Positions 8,423 through 16,328 are shown, counted from the first letter of the stretch. The stretch is 35,640 nt of DNA from UBA3537 sp045561735 (GCA_045561735.1 JBJKXC010000018.1:1-35640); one strand, 5' to 3'. A program made the numbers and translations. The notes: generated from the sequence alone by a model not told the origin.

Positions 8423-9307
8423 TTAAATTTTACCTATTTTATGCTTGACCCAAGCGTTCATTATTACAGTGCATATTACTAAGGCAGCACCTATATAAAA
8501 AATAGGTTGCATGACCTCACTTTGAGGGAATAACACAAGGGCTAAGAAAATTCCATAAATGGGTTCAAGATTATAGCTTAAAACTACAGAATAAGGGCTG
8601 ATATAACGCATAACATATACTGAAGCAATAAAGGCATAAGCCGTACAAACAGATGCTAAAATCCCAAGGTAGAACCAATCGGCTATTGATAATTTAAAAA
8701 ATGACGCATCAAAGCCATCATTTGAAAAGGCTATAAAAAGGGAGATGAAAAACACGCCACTAATAAATTCATAAAAAGAAATTGTTGAAGCATTGTGGTG
8801 CGCCACAAATTTACCGTTGATTACCGCAAAAAGAGATGAAAAAAGGGCCGATGCAATTCCCAAACAAATTCCCATTAGGTACTTAATTTCAGTCTGCATG
8901 ATTATAAAAACTCCAGCGATCACTAAGAGGCCAAATATAATTTCGTAGGGGATTATTTTGCGTCTATAGAAAATGGGTTCTATCAGAGATGCAAAAAAAG
9001 CACCAGTTGAGAACATAGCGAGGGTTAAAGAAATATTGGAAACTTTAATCGCAGCAAAAAACGTAATCCAATGCAAGGCAATGATAATACCCGCTAAAAA
9101 AAACTTCAGTATGGATTTAAGTGGAACTACGAGTGAAATTTTTTTAATTTTAATAAATCCAAACATTAAAACGCCTGCGATAAGCATGCGGTACCAAACC
9201 AAAGGGATGGCCTCCAAGGAAATTAATTCACCTAAAATTGAGGTAAATCCTGCAATAAAAACAAGAAAATGTAAGTGTAATTGATTTTTAAATTTAACGC
9301 TTGGCAT
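8423..9307 (-). CDS. EamA-type (DMT superfamily) transporter
   Basis: The product is 294 aa, almost entirely hydrophobic, with about ten membrane segments and an internal duplication typical of the EamA/DMT superfamily. Recognisable segments include LISLEAIPLVWYRMLIAGVLM in the first repeat and SVVLSYNLEPIYGIFLAL in the second (EP motif near the end of the second half). Members export amino acids or other metabolites across the inner membrane; the substrate cannot be inferred here. Its start overlaps the end of the LptF/LptG-type gene by 14 bp, which points to translational coupling and one transcript with that gene and tgt. Confidence 0.88.
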   Translation of the reverse strand: MPSVKFKNQLHLHFLVFIAGFTSILGELISLEAIPLVWYRMLIAGVLMFGFIKIKKISLVVPLKSILKFFLAGIIIALHWITFFAAIKVSNISLTLAMFSTGAFFASLIEPIFYRRKIIPYEIIFGLLVIAGVFIIMQTEIKYLMGICLGIASALFSSLFAVINGKFVAHHNASTISFYEFISGVFFISLFIAFSNDGFDASFFKLSIADWFYLGILASVCTAYAFIASVYVMRYISPYSVVLSYNLEPIYGIFLALVLFPQSEVMQPIFYIGAALVICTVIMNAWVKHKIGKI

Positions 9308-10367
9308 TGAACAAAAGATAAACTGCTAAAATGCCAAAAATAAAATTAGGAAACCAAACCGCAATAAGTGGTGAAAAGTCTGATTGTTCCGCCATTACGC
9401 CGAATACCTTGTCGAAAAACACATAAACCATAGCGATTACAATACCAAAGGCTAAATTTACTCCCATACCACCGCGTCTTTTGATTGAGGATACTGCAAC
9501 CGCAATAATGGTTAATATATAAACCGATAACGGTAAACTCCACTTTTTATATTGCACTACTTTATACCTATTTATGTTGGAGGAACCACGGGCTTCTTCA
9601 CGTTCTATAAAATCAGATAGTTCACTAATATTTAAGGTTTCTGCTACATATTTTGGAGGCGTCAAATCCAAAAGATCAAAACCTAATAAAGTATCTATAC
9701 GCCGCTTAAAAATAAGGGAATCATTGTCTTTGCCTATGTACCTTAGGTAGTAGTTTGATAGACGATAAATACTGTCTTTTTCAATATAACTGATAGCCGT
9801 AGCATGAATTTTATATTTTAATTTATTGCCATTAAAATGCTCAAGTGTAAAATTATTACCTCGCATAGATTTGGTGTCAAAATTACTGACATAAATATAC
9901 TCGTTATCATTTATTTGTTGATGGATGTATTGTGTTTTAACTGCTTTTTTATTTTTTAGGTATTTATAATTGAATTCATTAAAACCTTTACTTGCTTTGG
10001 GAGCCGAATACATACCTAGAAATAGAGCAACGATGGCAATAACAGTACAACCAATAAAATATGGCCTTAAAAATCTAAAAAATGAAACCCCAGAGCTCAA
10101 AAATGCGATAACTTCTGTATTATTGGCTAATTTTGAGGTAAACCAAATTACAGAAAGAAATAAAAATAAAGGGAAAAGCAGATTCGCAAAATAAATGGTA
10201 AAGTTAAGGTAATAAGCTGTCACTTCTTCAAAAGGAACTTTGTTTTCTAAAATTCGATCTATTTTTTCAGCCAAATTAACTGTTATCCCAATTGGAATAA
10301 AAAGCATTAACATTAAAAAAAATGTCAATAAATAGCGTTTTAAGATGTACCAATCAAAAATTTTCAT
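9294..10367 (-). CDS. LptF/LptG-family (YjgP/YjgQ) lipopolysaccharide export permease
   Basis: Inner-membrane permease subunit of the Lpt system, which with the LptB ATPase extracts LPS and passes it to LptC. The product is 357 aa, opening MKIFDWYILKRYLLTFFLML, a hallmark N-terminus of the family. It has three N-terminal membrane segments, a periplasmic domain of about 150 residues (around YKIHATAISYIEKDSIYRLS), then three C-terminal membrane segments beginning WSLPLSVYILTIIAVAVSS. Whether it is the LptF or LptG type cannot be settled by eye. It lies 3 bp after tgt and overlaps the EamA gene. Confidence 0.9.
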   Translation of the reverse strand: MKIFDWYILKRYLLTFFLMLMLFIPIGITVNLAEKIDRILENKVPFEEVTAYYLNFTIYFANLLFPLFLFLSVIWFTSKLANNTEVIAFLSSGVSFFRFLRPYFIGCTVIAIVALFLGMYSAPKASKGFNEFNYKYLKNKKAVKTQYIHQQINDNEYIYVSNFDTKSMRGNNFTLEHFNGNKLKYKIHATAISYIEKDSIYRLSNYYLRYIGKDNDSLIFKRRIDTLLGFDLLDLTPPKYVAETLNISELSDFIEREEARGSSNINRYKVVQYKKWSLPLSVYILTIIAVAVSSIKRRGGMGVNLAFGIVIAMVYVFFDKVFGVMAEQSDFSPLIAVWFPNFIFGILAVYLLFNAKR

Positions 10368-10370
10368 AAT

Positions 10371-11501
10371 TTAAAGGCGCTTATCCATTTGAGCAACCAT
10401 CATTGTTTTCCAAGACAGAAAATCACCAGCTAAAATACGTTTTCTTGCTTCACGAACCAACCAAATATAAAAGCCAAGGTTGTGAATTGTTGCAATTTGT
10501 TTACCCAATATCTCATTAACTGAAAACAAATGTCTTAAATAGGCTTTTGAATATTCTGTATCTACCCAAGTAATTGCCATTTCGTCGATGGGTGAAAAAT
10601 CGTCGGTCCATTTTTTATTTCTAATATTAATCGTACCATGTGCGGTGAATAACATACCGTTTCTAGCATTTCGCGTAGGCATAACGCAATCAAACATGTC
10701 AATTCCCAAAGCAATGTTTTCTAAAATATTTATTGGGGTCCCCACCCCCATCAAATAGCGGGGTTTATCTTCGGGCAAAATAGTACAAACCACATCAGTC
10801 ATAGCATACATTTCTTCTGCGGGCTCCCCGACAGAAAGACCTCCAATAGCGTTACCAACGGCATTTGTATTGGAAATATACTCCGCAGATTGTTGTCTTA
10901 AATCTTTGTAAACACTGCCCTGGACGATTGGAAAAAAAGATTGTGAGTAACCGTATTTCAAAGGTAGTTTTTCCAAGTGATTCACACAACGGTCCAACCA
11001 ACGATGGGTCATGTGCATTGATCGACTAGCATAATTATAATCGCATGGATAAGGGGTACACTCATCAAATGCCATAATAATATCTGCACCAATATTACGT
11101 TGAATTTCCATAACATTTTCAGGTGAAAAGAAATGATAACCACCATCAATATGACTTCTAAACTTAACCCCTTCCTCTTTAATTTTTCGATTAGCTGATA
11201 AAGAATAGACTTGATAACCACCGGAATCTGTTAAAATATTTCGGTCCCAATTCATGAACTTATGTAAACCGCCCGCTTTTTCTAAAATGTCTATCTGAGG
11301 TCGTAAATATAAATGATAAGTGTTTCCTAAAATAATATCGGGTTTAATATCATTTTTGAGTTCGCGTTGATGCACGCCTTTTACAGTACCTGCTGTGCCA
11401 ACAGGCATGAATATTGGAGTTTCTATAACCCCATGATCCGTAACCATTGTGGCTGCACGTGCTTTTGAATTAATGTCAGTTGTAATTAAATTAAATTTCA
11501 A
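10371..11501 (-). CDS. tgt: tRNA-guanine transglycosylase lacking the zinc cysteines
   Basis: Exchanges G34 for preQ1 in GUN-anticodon tRNAs (queuosine pathway). The product is 376 aa, normal length. Substrate and catalytic blocks are present: GNTYHLYLRP, ILTDSGGYQVYSL with the catalytic Asp near 92, AFDECTPYP, GGLSVGEP, and FDCVMPTRNARNG with the nucleophilic Asp at about 271. The family's CxCxxC...H zinc site is changed: aligning on YSKAYLRHL puts Ala309, Thr311 and Asp314 at the three Cys positions, while His340 (TIHNLGFY) remains. I recall the same change in other flavobacterial Tgt sequences, so this is probably lineage-wide and not a defect. First gene of a tgt-lptF/G-eamA unit. Confidence 0.95.
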   Translation of the reverse strand: MKFNLITTDINSKARAATMVTDHGVIETPIFMPVGTAGTVKGVHQRELKNDIKPDIILGNTYHLYLRPQIDILEKAGGLHKFMNWDRNILTDSGGYQVYSLSANRKIKEEGVKFRSHIDGGYHFFSPENVMEIQRNIGADIIMAFDECTPYPCDYNYASRSMHMTHRWLDRCVNHLEKLPLKYGYSQSFFPIVQGSVYKDLRQQSAEYISNTNAVGNAIGGLSVGEPAEEMYAMTDVVCTILPEDKPRYLMGVGTPINILENIALGIDMFDCVMPTRNARNGMLFTAHGTINIRNKKWTDDFSPIDEMAITWVDTEYSKAYLRHLFSVNEILGKQIATIHNLGFYIWLVREARKRILAGDFLSWKTMMVAQMDKRL

Positions 11502-11523
11502 ATGAAATGTATAATATTAAATA

Positions 11524-11556
11524 CAAAGTTAGCTTATTAAAATCAATTAATAAGCT
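11524..11556 (-). promoter_or_regulatory. tgt promoter -7 element abutting a perfect palindrome
   Basis: On the minus strand TAACTTTG (11531-11524) fits TAnnTTTG. Immediately upstream, 11531-11556 is a perfect inverted repeat with 10-bp arms (AGCTTATTAA / TTAATAAGCT) and a 6-nt spacer. It occupies the place of the promoter spacer and -33 region, which suggests an operator, but no regulator is identified. Confidence 0.5.
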
Positions 11557-11623
11557 GTTATAAATAAGCAAACCAAACCATATAAATTGTTAGTTAAAAA
11601 TGATAAGTTAAACCTATAAATAT

Positions 11624-11653
11624 TTTGACGCTAAAAAATTAAATTTATTTTTG
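11624..11653 (+). promoter_or_regulatory. transketolase promoter
   Basis: TTTG at 11624-11627 and TATTTTTG at 11646-11653 are 18 nt apart. The start should lie ~16 nt before the ATG at 11676. Confidence 0.6.
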
Positions 11654-11675
11654 AAAAACTTATAACTTATAAAGT

Positions 11676-12518
11676 ATGTCCAATCCAGAGCTAGACAGTT
11701 TGGTAACTCAAGTTAGGCGTGATATTTTACGCATGGTACATAAAGTTAATTCAGGTCACCCAGGCGGATCTTTAGGATGTACTGAATTTCTTGTTGCCCT
11801 ATATTCGAAAGTAATGAACCATAAAACAGATTTTGATATGAATGGCCTCAATGAAGATTTATTTTTTCTATCAAATGGTCATATTTCACCTGTTATTTAT
11901 AGTGTACTTGCCCGAAGTGGCTACTTTCCTGTAGAGGAATTGAATTCATTTCGCCTTTTAGATTCTCGCCTTCAAGGACACCCAACCACTCATGAAGATT
12001 TACCTGGTATTCGAATCGCTTCTGGTTCTTTAGGCCAAGGAATGTCTGTGGCCATTGGAGCAGCACAATCAAAGAAACTTAATAAGGATCAGAGCATTGT
12101 TTACAGCCTTCATGGAGATGGAGAATTACAAGAAGGGCAAAACTGGGAAGCTATCCTTTACGCCGCTGCAAAAAAAGTAGATAATTTAATTGCGACCATT
12201 GATCTCAATGGAAAACAAATTGATGGCGCTACAGATGATGTTTTATTCATGGGAGATTTAAAAGCTAAATTTGAAGCCTTTGACTGGACTGTGATTGAAA
12301 TTGACAGTGGAAATGACATTGAGGCTATTTTGAAGGGGATGAACGCTGCTAAAAAAGCTACTGCTAAAGGAAAACCCGTTTGTGTTCTTCTTAAGACAAT
12401 GATGGGAAATGGGGTTGACTTTATGATGCATACACATGCTTGGCACGGGAAGGCCCCTAATGACGAACAGCTAGCTATTGCCCTTAGCCAAAATCCTGAA
12501 ACATTGGGAGATTATTAA
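11676..12518 (+). CDS. transketolase, N-terminal (TPP-binding) subunit
   Basis: Carries the pyrophosphate-binding half of transketolase, which moves two-carbon ketol units in the pentose phosphate pathway. The product is 280 aa. The opening includes VNSGHPGGSLGCTEFLVALY, and the TPP motif SLHGDGELQEGQNWEA (GDG at the diphosphate/Mg site) is followed ~30 residues on by DLNGKQIDG. The C-terminal part, TMMGNGVDFMMHTHAWHGKAP, matches the end of the TPP domain. The gene stops where a full-length enzyme would continue; the missing half is the next gene, 17 bp away. It is a natural two-subunit arrangement, not a frameshift: each has its own start and normal ends. Confidence 0.93.
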   Translation: MSNPELDSLVTQVRRDILRMVHKVNSGHPGGSLGCTEFLVALYSKVMNHKTDFDMNGLNEDLFFLSNGHISPVIYSVLARSGYFPVEELNSFRLLDSRLQGHPTTHEDLPGIRIASGSLGQGMSVAIGAAQSKKLNKDQSIVYSLHGDGELQEGQNWEAILYAAAKKVDNLIATIDLNGKQIDGATDDVLFMGDLKAKFEAFDWTVIEIDSGNDIEAILKGMNAAKKATAKGKPVCVLLKTMMGNGVDFMMHTHAWHGKAPNDEQLAIALSQNPETLGDY

Positions 12519-12535
12519 TATTCAAAACCATTGCA

Positions 12536-13489
12536 ATGAAAACTTACACCTATACAGAAAAAAAAGATACACGAAGTGGTTTTGGAGCGGGCTTGGCCGA
12601 ACTTGGAAGAAATAATCCCAATGTAGTGGCTTTGTGTGCTGATCTTGTTGGCTCTCTAAAAATGAATCAGTTTATTGATGAAAACCCTGAGCGGTTTTTT
12701 CAAATTGGAATCGCGGAAGCGAACATGATGGGCATTGCTGCTGGATTAACGATTGGAGGTAAAATTCCTTTCACAGGAACTTTTGCAAATTTCTCAACAG
12801 GTCGTGTTTACGATCAAATCAGACAATCCATTGCATACTCTGGAAAAAATGTTAAAATTTGCGCTTCTCACGCAGGTTTGACATTGGGAGAGGATGGAGC
12901 TACCCATCAAATTTTAGAAGATATTGGTCTTATGAAAATGTTGCCTGGAATGGTGGTAATTAATCCATGTGATTATAATCAAACAAAAGCTGCAACAATA
13001 GCCATCGCAGATTATATAGGACCTGTATACTTAAGGTTTGGTCGCCCCTCAGTTCCTGTTTTTACACCTGAAGACCAAGTCTTTGAAATAGGAAAAGCCA
13101 TTAAACTGACCGAAGGGACTGATGTGACCATTGTGGCTACGGGCCATTTGGTTTGGGAGGCATTAGAAGCCTCAAAAGTATTAGATGCCAAAGGAATTTC
13201 GGCGGAAGTCATCAACATTCACACCATTAAACCTTTAGATGAAACTGCAATTTTAAAATCGGTCTCAAAAACAGGCTGTATAGTAACGGCAGAAGAACAC
13301 AATTATTATGGTGGATTGGGTGAAAGTATCTCAAGAATCCTTGGGCTTAATAGACCCTCACCTCAGGAGTTTATTGCTACCAATGATACCTTTGGAGAAT
13401 CTGGAACTCCTGAGCAGCTTATGAGAAAATACGGCTTGGATAGCATGACAATTGTTCAAAAAGTTCAAAAAGTAATTACCAGAAAATAG
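12536..13489 (+). CDS. transketolase, C-terminal (Pyr plus C-domain) subunit
   Basis: Supplies the pyrimidine-binding and C-terminal domains of the two-part transketolase. The product is 317 aa, opening MKTYTYTEKKDTRSGFGAGL. ENPERFFQIGIAEANMMGIAAG carries the Glu that contacts the TPP aminopyrimidine. HAGLTLGEDGATHQILEDIG and VYLRFGRPSVPV are conserved in transketolase family second halves, and the C-domain includes AEEHNYYGGLGESISRIL. It lies 17 bp after the N-terminal subunit gene. Subunits like these can also belong to DXPS-like or other family members, but partner and motifs favour transketolase. Confidence 0.93.
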   Translation: MKTYTYTEKKDTRSGFGAGLAELGRNNPNVVALCADLVGSLKMNQFIDENPERFFQIGIAEANMMGIAAGLTIGGKIPFTGTFANFSTGRVYDQIRQSIAYSGKNVKICASHAGLTLGEDGATHQILEDIGLMKMLPGMVVINPCDYNQTKAATIAIADYIGPVYLRFGRPSVPVFTPEDQVFEIGKAIKLTEGTDVTIVATGHLVWEALEASKVLDAKGISAEVINIHTIKPLDETAILKSVSKTGCIVTAEEHNYYGGLGESISRILGLNRPSPQEFIATNDTFGESGTPEQLMRKYGLDSMTIVQKVQKVITRK

Positions 13490-13507
13490 ATTCTAATTTT
13501 TGAAAAT

Positions 13508-13535
13508 AAATATGGGTTTAAGCCTGTATTTTTGT
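13508..13535. terminator. probable terminator between convergent genes
   Basis: A 10-bp stem (AAATATGGGT pairing with GCCTGTATTT, with G-T wobbles) around a TTAA loop is followed by a T-run. An A-rich run precedes it. It is placed to end the transketolase unit and possibly the opposing FKBP gene. Confidence 0.5.
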
Positions 13536-13547
13536 TACATACCAATT

Positions 13548-14576
13548 CTAGTTGTCAAGAGTTCCTGTGTCATCAGCATCTAGATAATTGGGAATTCCAT
13601 TGCCATTGGTATCTTCAAGAGTAATGAGTTTGACCGAAAAAGTACCATCATCAGCAGATACCAATGGAGTGAAAAATTGATCTGAACCCAAAGGTTCAAA
13701 TGCTTGCATTTGGTCACCCAGGCCTTCAACACTACTGTCAGTTAAATCAATAGCAATTACCTCTCTGTAAGTACTAAAACCGTCTCCGTCATCATCAGTA
13801 TCTAAAAAATTACTGATCAAATTAGCATCGGTATCATCACTGTAGATGTCCAAATCAGCATCCAAATCTTCCATAAAACTAGGGATATAATCATTGTCAT
13901 GATCCATGACTTTATATTGTTGTAATTCAAATTTAAAAATCAAACATGAATAGGTGGGAATTCCAGGACTAGAAGAGTTGAAATAAGCCAATCCTGAGGG
14001 CAAAAACATGACACCAATACCATAGTTATCAAAACGCACGGTTCCATCACTATTGGTCACATAGCCATCAGATGATTTAAATTGTGGTAAAACTCGATTC
14101 CATCCTACTATTACATTAGACAAATCAAAATCCAAGGATGATATGGATGCATCAAAAGAGGTGTTATTGGTCAAAAAGCCCTCATAATTGACCCGAACTT
14201 GATCTGTGAAATGTGGGTGCTCTCCTTGCCCCTGTTCAATGTTTAAAATATAATAAGTATAATCAATTTCTCTATAGACAGTTTGCCTTTCCTCTACTGC
14301 ATTAATCAAAAGAGTGGCGTCTGAAGGAAGTGTTTCACCTTCAACGAGTTCGGTAATTTCAATGTCTGAAATTTGAGGATAAGAAGATAAAGCTTCAAGA
14401 TCGCCAGAATTAAAATAATGATTGTTTAAATAATTTTGTAGGGTATCCATGTCGCTCAATTGTTGATCTGCACGATCCCTTGGCGGAATTACTTCAGCTT
14501 GTGTTTCTTCTTTCTCGCAAGTATAGATAACTAAAGAAAAAATGGACAAAAGAAAGGCGTAAAATTTAATTTTCAT
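13548..14576 (-). CDS. FKBP-type prolyl isomerase lipoprotein with acidic repeats
   Basis: The product is 342 aa. A hydrophobic leader ends in a lipobox-like VIYTC with Cys20, so it is probably a lipoprotein. Residues ~118-220 form an FKBP-type peptidyl-prolyl isomerase domain (TDQVRVNYEGFL, GWNRVLPQFK, GVMFLPSGLAYF). The C-terminal third has acidic Asp/Asn-Gly segments (DHDNDYIPSFMEDLDADLD, DTDDDGDGFSTY, EDTNGNGIPNYLDADD). These resemble thrombospondin type-3 or similar calcium-binding repeats seen on many Bacteroidota surface proteins. It likely helps fold exported proteins at the periplasmic or outer-membrane surface. It is reminiscent of GldI-type FKBP lipoproteins but longer, and I would not call it GldI. 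Confidence 0.88.
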   Translation of the reverse strand: MKIKFYAFLLSIFSLVIYTCEKEETQAEVIPPRDRADQQLSDMDTLQNYLNNHYFNSGDLEALSSYPQISDIEITELVEGETLPSDATLLINAVEERQTVYREIDYTYYILNIEQGQGEHPHFTDQVRVNYEGFLTNNTSFDASISSLDFDLSNVIVGWNRVLPQFKSSDGYVTNSDGTVRFDNYGIGVMFLPSGLAYFNSSSPGIPTYSCLIFKFELQQYKVMDHDNDYIPSFMEDLDADLDIYSDDTDANLISNFLDTDDDGDGFSTYREVIAIDLTDSSVEGLGDQMQAFEPLGSDQFFTPLVSADDGTFSVKLITLEDTNGNGIPNYLDADDTGTLDN

Positions 14577-14613
14577 AATTATGTATTTGGTGCTGCAAGA
14601 TACAATATTATAG

Positions 14614-14621
14614 TATTTTTG
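14614..14621 (+). promoter_or_regulatory. promoter -7 element for the S4 gene
   Basis: TATTTTTG (14614-14621), followed by GC, sits 30 bp before the S4-gene ATG. A TTTG at 14586-14589 is a possible -33, although the 24-nt spacer is long. Confidence 0.5.
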
Positions 14622-14651
14622 CAGAAAACACTCTAACGGTTTTAATAAAAA

Positions 14652-15026
14652 ATGAGAATCGATAAATTTTTATGGTGTGTTCGTTATTTTAAAACGCGAA
14701 GTTTGGCAACAAATGCCTGTAAAAAAGGTATGGTTAAAGTCAATAATCAAGTGGTTAAGGCGAGTAGGGAAGTTTATCCTAATGAAAAAATAACTGTTAG
14801 GATTAAGCAAGTCAACTACCGATTCATAATTATAAAAATACCTAAAGGTAGAATTGGAGCCAAGCTACTTGATATTTACAGAAGTGATAACACACCAAAG
14901 TCTGAATTTGAAGCCCAAGTGCTTTTGAAGTATTCGAAAGATTATTATATAACTAAAGGTAAAGGACGTCCAACCAAAAAAAGTAGAAGAGATATTGAAG
15001 ATTATTTAGATTTTGATAACAATTAA
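14652..15026 (+). CDS. RNA-binding S4 domain protein (HslR/Hsp15-like)
   Basis: The product is 124 aa. An S4 RNA-binding domain covers roughly residues 1-65 (MRIDKFLWCVRYFKTRSLAT, CKKGMVKVNNQVVKASREV), followed by a basic tail with GKGRPTKKSRRDI, as in Hsp15. In E. coli, Hsp15 binds 50S subunits carrying stalled nascent chains; a similar ribosome-rescue role is likely but unproven here. It precedes the phosphoribosyltransferase gene by 46 bp on the same strand. Confidence 0.88.
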   Translation: MRIDKFLWCVRYFKTRSLATNACKKGMVKVNNQVVKASREVYPNEKITVRIKQVNYRFIIIKIPKGRIGAKLLDIYRSDNTPKSEFEAQVLLKYSKDYYITKGKGRPTKKSRRDIEDYLDFDNN

Positions 15027-15050
15027 ACAAAAACTATAGAATGTCTTTTT

Positions 15051-15058
15051 TATATTTG
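15051..15058 (+). promoter_or_regulatory. possible promoter -7 element for the phosphoribosyltransferase gene
   Basis: Exact TATATTTG 14 bp before the ATG at 15073, predicting a very short leader. No good -33 TTG is seen at the usual distance. Confidence 0.4.
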
Positions 15059-15072
15059 AAAAAATTATCCTA

Positions 15073-15576
15073 ATGGCCTTATCACAAAATTGCATTCTTA
15101 ATAATGAAGAAATCAATCACAAAATCCGTAGAATTGCCTATCAAATTTACGAATCAAACGTAGATGAAAAAGAAGTAATTTTGGCAGGCATTCAAAGTAA
15201 TGGTTACTTTTTGGCACAGAAAATCAAAACCAAATTGGAGGAGATTTCCCAAATTAAAGGAACTTTGTGTTCGGTAAAAATAAACAAAAAAAATCCACAC
15301 AGTTTGATTGAAACATCTTTAACTCCAGAACAATATACCGAGAAGTCATTGGTACTAATCGACGATGTTTTACATTCTGGTACTACCCTTATTTATGGTG
15401 TTAAACACTTCCTCGAAACCCCATTAAAACAATTCAAAACTGCGGTTCTTGTGAATAGAAATCACAAAAAATACCCAGTTAAGGCAGATTTTAAGGGAAT
15501 TTCACTTTCAACTTCACTAAATGAGCATGTTAATGTCATTTTTAAAGATAACAAGGCAAAAGTTATATTAATTTAA
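15073..15576 (+). CDS. phosphoribosyltransferase family protein (PyrR-like)
   Basis: The product is 167 aa of the type I phosphoribosyltransferase fold. SLVLIDDVLHSGTTLIYG is the PRPP-binding loop, and EVILAGIQSNGYFLAQ is the usual hinge strand. Homologues of this size resemble PyrR (uracil phosphoribosyltransferase/regulator) and hypoxanthine enzymes. The substrate base cannot be told from sequence here, and no pyr genes lie nearby. Its 3' end overlaps the end of aroK on the other strand by 9 bp. Confidence 0.85.
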   Translation: MALSQNCILNNEEINHKIRRIAYQIYESNVDEKEVILAGIQSNGYFLAQKIKTKLEEISQIKGTLCSVKINKKNPHSLIETSLTPEQYTEKSLVLIDDVLHSGTTLIYGVKHFLETPLKQFKTAVLVNRNHKKYPVKADFKGISLSTSLNEHVNVIFKDNKAKVILI

Positions 15577-16086
15577 AGCTTGGTGTATTTTTTTAACAAC
15601 TTCATCTATTTGGATTAAACTCACCTCAACAGTAAATTCAGCTTGGGTGTAGAATACTGAGCGTTCAAAAAGATGCTTAGCAATAAAATCAGAAAGTTTT
15701 TCGTCAGGAATATTGGCAATTATTGGCCGATTAGATTTTTCAGTAATCAAGCGCATAGTTAAGGATTTTACTGAGGCTTTAAGGTATACAGTAAAAACAT
15801 TGGAATTACTCAATAAATACGGAAGTATATCTCCATAACAGGGTGTACCCCCACCCAAGGCCAAAACCAAATTAGAATGTGATTTGCAAATTTCAAATAC
15901 AGCTTTTCTCTCGATTTGACGAAATTCAAGTGCACTTTTGGTTTCAAATAGATTTAATATAGAGGTTGCATGCTGATTTTCAATATAGCAATCAAGGTCT
16001 AAAAACGTAAAGTTTAATCGATTTGCCAATGGTTTTCCAACGGATGATTTACCTGAACCCATATATCCCAAAAGAACAACAATCAT
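15568..16086 (-). CDS. aroK: shikimate kinase
   Basis: Phosphorylates shikimate at the 3-hydroxyl with ATP, in aromatic amino acid synthesis. The product is 172 aa, the family length. The Walker A loop GYMGSGKSSVG is at residues 7-17. FLDLDCYIENQ carries the substrate-binding Asp, ALEFRQIERKAV the conserved FR-E block, and LALGGGTPC the GGG shikimate-binding motif. RLITEKSNRPI is the lid region with the Arg. It is convergent with, and overlaps by 9 bp, the phosphoribosyltransferase gene. Upstream is the tRNA pair on the opposite strand. Confidence 0.95.
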   Translation of the reverse strand: MIVVLLGYMGSGKSSVGKPLANRLNFTFLDLDCYIENQHATSILNLFETKSALEFRQIERKAVFEICKSHSNLVLALGGGTPCYGDILPYLLSNSNVFTVYLKASVKSLTMRLITEKSNRPIIANIPDEKLSDFIAKHLFERSVFYTQAEFTVEVSLIQIDEVVKKIHQALN

Positions 16087-16157
16087 ATATAATTTTTAGT
16101 TATTAAAAGTGCCCGAATAACAAGACAAAAAAACGAAAAAATATTGAAAGAAAAATA

Positions 16158-16187
16158 TTGTATTATTAATTAAAGACTTTATCTTTG
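16158..16187 (+). promoter_or_regulatory. tRNA-Lys promoter
   Basis: TTG at 16158-16160 and TATCTTTG at 16180-16187 are separated by 19 nt. The predicted start is ~20 nt upstream of tRNA-Lys. Confidence 0.7.
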
Positions 16188-16212
16188 CAGCCGCTATAAT
16201 ACAAATCACAAT

Positions 16213-16285
16213 GACTTGGTAGCTCAGTTGGTAGAGCATCTCCCTTTTAAGGAGAGGGTCCTGGGTTCGAGCCCCAGCCAAGTCA
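16213..16285 (+). tRNA. tRNA-Lys (anticodon UUU)
   Basis: A full cloverleaf can be drawn. The acceptor stem is GACTTGG with CCAAGTC, the D-loop is AGCTCAGTTGGTAGAG, the anticodon stem is TCTCC/GGAGA around CTTTTAA (anticodon TTT at 16246-16248), and the T-arm is CTGGG-TTCGAGC-CCCAG. The discriminator is A. CCA is not encoded. Confidence 0.97.
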
Positions 16286-16287
16286 CT

Positions 16288-16317
16288 AAAAGTTAAGCCT
16301 GATCTTAACTTTTTTTT
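16288..16317 (+). terminator. hairpin with T-run between the two tRNA genes
   Basis: AAAAGTTAAG and CTTAACTTTT pair around a 6-nt loop and are followed by a run of T, immediately after tRNA-Lys. It looks like an intrinsic terminator, yet only ~10 bp separate it from tRNA-Leu and no promoter was found between them. Confidence 0.6.
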
Positions 16318-16328
16318 CAAAATCAAAT

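Noticed and set aside
8973..9284. Plus-strand 103-codon frame opposite the EamA gene (also similar frames opposite accA and guaB)
   Set aside because: They are antisense to well-conserved genes, with no start context or family resemblance.
12518..12536. Frameshift as the cause of the split transketolase
   Set aside because: The first gene ends at a natural domain boundary and the second has its own start and family-typical N-terminus.
16096..16326. Minus-strand open frame of 76 codons over the tRNA-Lys gene
   Set aside because: It is the antisense of the tRNA; the SDLAGARTQDPLLKREM-type text is a well-known artefact of tRNA regions.
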